Below are positions 63,560 to 64,000 of a DNA stretch of 64,000 nucleotides, one piece after another (the stretch's first letter is position 1; each line of letters opens with the position of its first letter). The notes under the pieces are model-generated. The model had not been told where the DNA came from and did no database searches. It was given only the letters and a program-made list of their open reading frames with translations. This DNA is from a bacterium endosymbiont of Escarpia laminata (GTDB lineage: Bacteria; Pseudomonadota; Gammaproteobacteria; Chromatiales; Chromatiaceae): NCBI GenBank assembly GCA_003660235.1, contig QGON01000056.1, positions 37,066 to 101,065 of the forward strand, written 5' to 3'. The translations under genes and the position numbers were made by a program.

Positions 63560-64000
63560 TCATGCTGCTTGTGGCCATTTCACATCACCCAGATGAACCT
63601 GGTCCGGTGTTCTACGATCCAAACTCTGGTGTCGGCGTTCACTGTTGTAGAACTTCAGATAAATGCCAATCCCATCCCGTGCCTCAGACACCGTTTCATA
63701 GGCTTTAAGGTACACATCCTCGTATTTTACACTACGCCACAAACGTTCAACGAAGACATTGTCTACCCAGCGGCCCTTGCCGTCCATACTGATATTAACA
63801 CCAGCTTTCTTGAGAACACCTGTAAAGGCATCACTGGTAAACTGAGCACCCTGATCAGTATTAAAAATTTCAGGGCTACCATGCTTGGCTAGCGCCTCTT
63901 CCAGAGCCTCTACACAAAAATCACTTTCCATGGAATTAGAAAGCCTCCAGGAGAGTACCTTGCGACTGTACCAGTCCATGATGGCTACCAGGTAAATAAA
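63560..64000 (-). CDS. IS3-family transposase OrfB, partial (5' end outside window)
   Basis: The frame is open to the window edge, so only the C-terminal 146 residues are seen. This is the rve/DDE integrase core: FIYLVAIMDWYSRKVLSWRLS (first or neighbouring Asp), NTDQGAQFTSDAF (second Asp), VDNVFVERLWRSVKYEDVYL (catalytic Glu), then FYNSERRHQSLDRRTPDQV, the usual OrfB ending. Whether orfA is intact cannot be seen. No frameshift is visible in this part. Confidence 0.93.
   Translation of the reverse strand, partial: FIYLVAIMDWYSRKVLSWRLSNSMESDFCVEALEEALAKHGSPEIFNTDQGAQFTSDAFTGVLKKAGVNISMDGKGRWVDNVFVERLWRSVKYEDVYLKAYETVSEARDGIGIYLKFYNSERRHQSLDRRTPDQVHLGDVKWPQAA

Overview
The window reads as chromosomal DNA of a gammaproteobacterium. 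The grounds are the domain make-up (REP-associated tyrosine transposase, KpsC/KpsS capsule enzymes, a lipoprotein-type GspD, a GlyGly-CTERM sorting tail) and dispersed gammaproteobacterial palindromes. A sulfur- or metal-oxidising marine lineage would fit, but that is a guess; no marker gene is present.

Region 1 (1-18.3 kb) is an unstable surface-polysaccharide locus. It holds gmd-fcl-gmm (GDP-fucose and GDP-mannose metabolism), a sulfotransferase-like gene, a phosphomannomutase, two glycosyltransferases (one of the sialyltransferase GT29 type), a radical SAM/SPASM protein, and a minus-strand operon cysC-kpsC-kpsS. Scattered through it are four PIN-toxin/antitoxin modules, a 230-bp duplication carrying the heads and tails of two genes, an IS3 end, and broken genes. 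PAPS made by CysC could feed the sulfotransferase, giving a sulfated glycan.

Region 2 (18.4-21.8 kb) has a NarL-type response regulator divergent from a sensor kinase whose ATPase domain is degenerate and carries an 11-G tract.

Region 3 (21.8-35.1 kb) is one long type II secretion operon in the order gspD-E-F-G-H-I-J-K-L-M-(C/N)-A-B. Prepilin peptidase GspO is not in the window.

Region 4 (35.6-62.4 kb) is the most unusual part. An OmpR/QseC-type two-component pair is followed by a nine-haem cytochrome, a 1916-residue beta-helix protein, three consecutive cupredoxin proteins whose copper motifs are split between polypeptides, a small membrane-anchored protein, a 13-repeat Calx-beta giant ending in a GlyGly-CTERM-like tail that reads in frame into a Sco copper chaperone, and a cytochrome c fused to a periplasmic-binding-protein domain. 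All the large products carry export signals. I infer an extracellular copper/haem redox system that is plausibly exported by the neighbouring type II machinery.

Region 5 (62.4-64 kb) holds an ORF-less group II intron, an AT-rich AbrB/PIN module, and the end of an IS3-family element that runs off the window.
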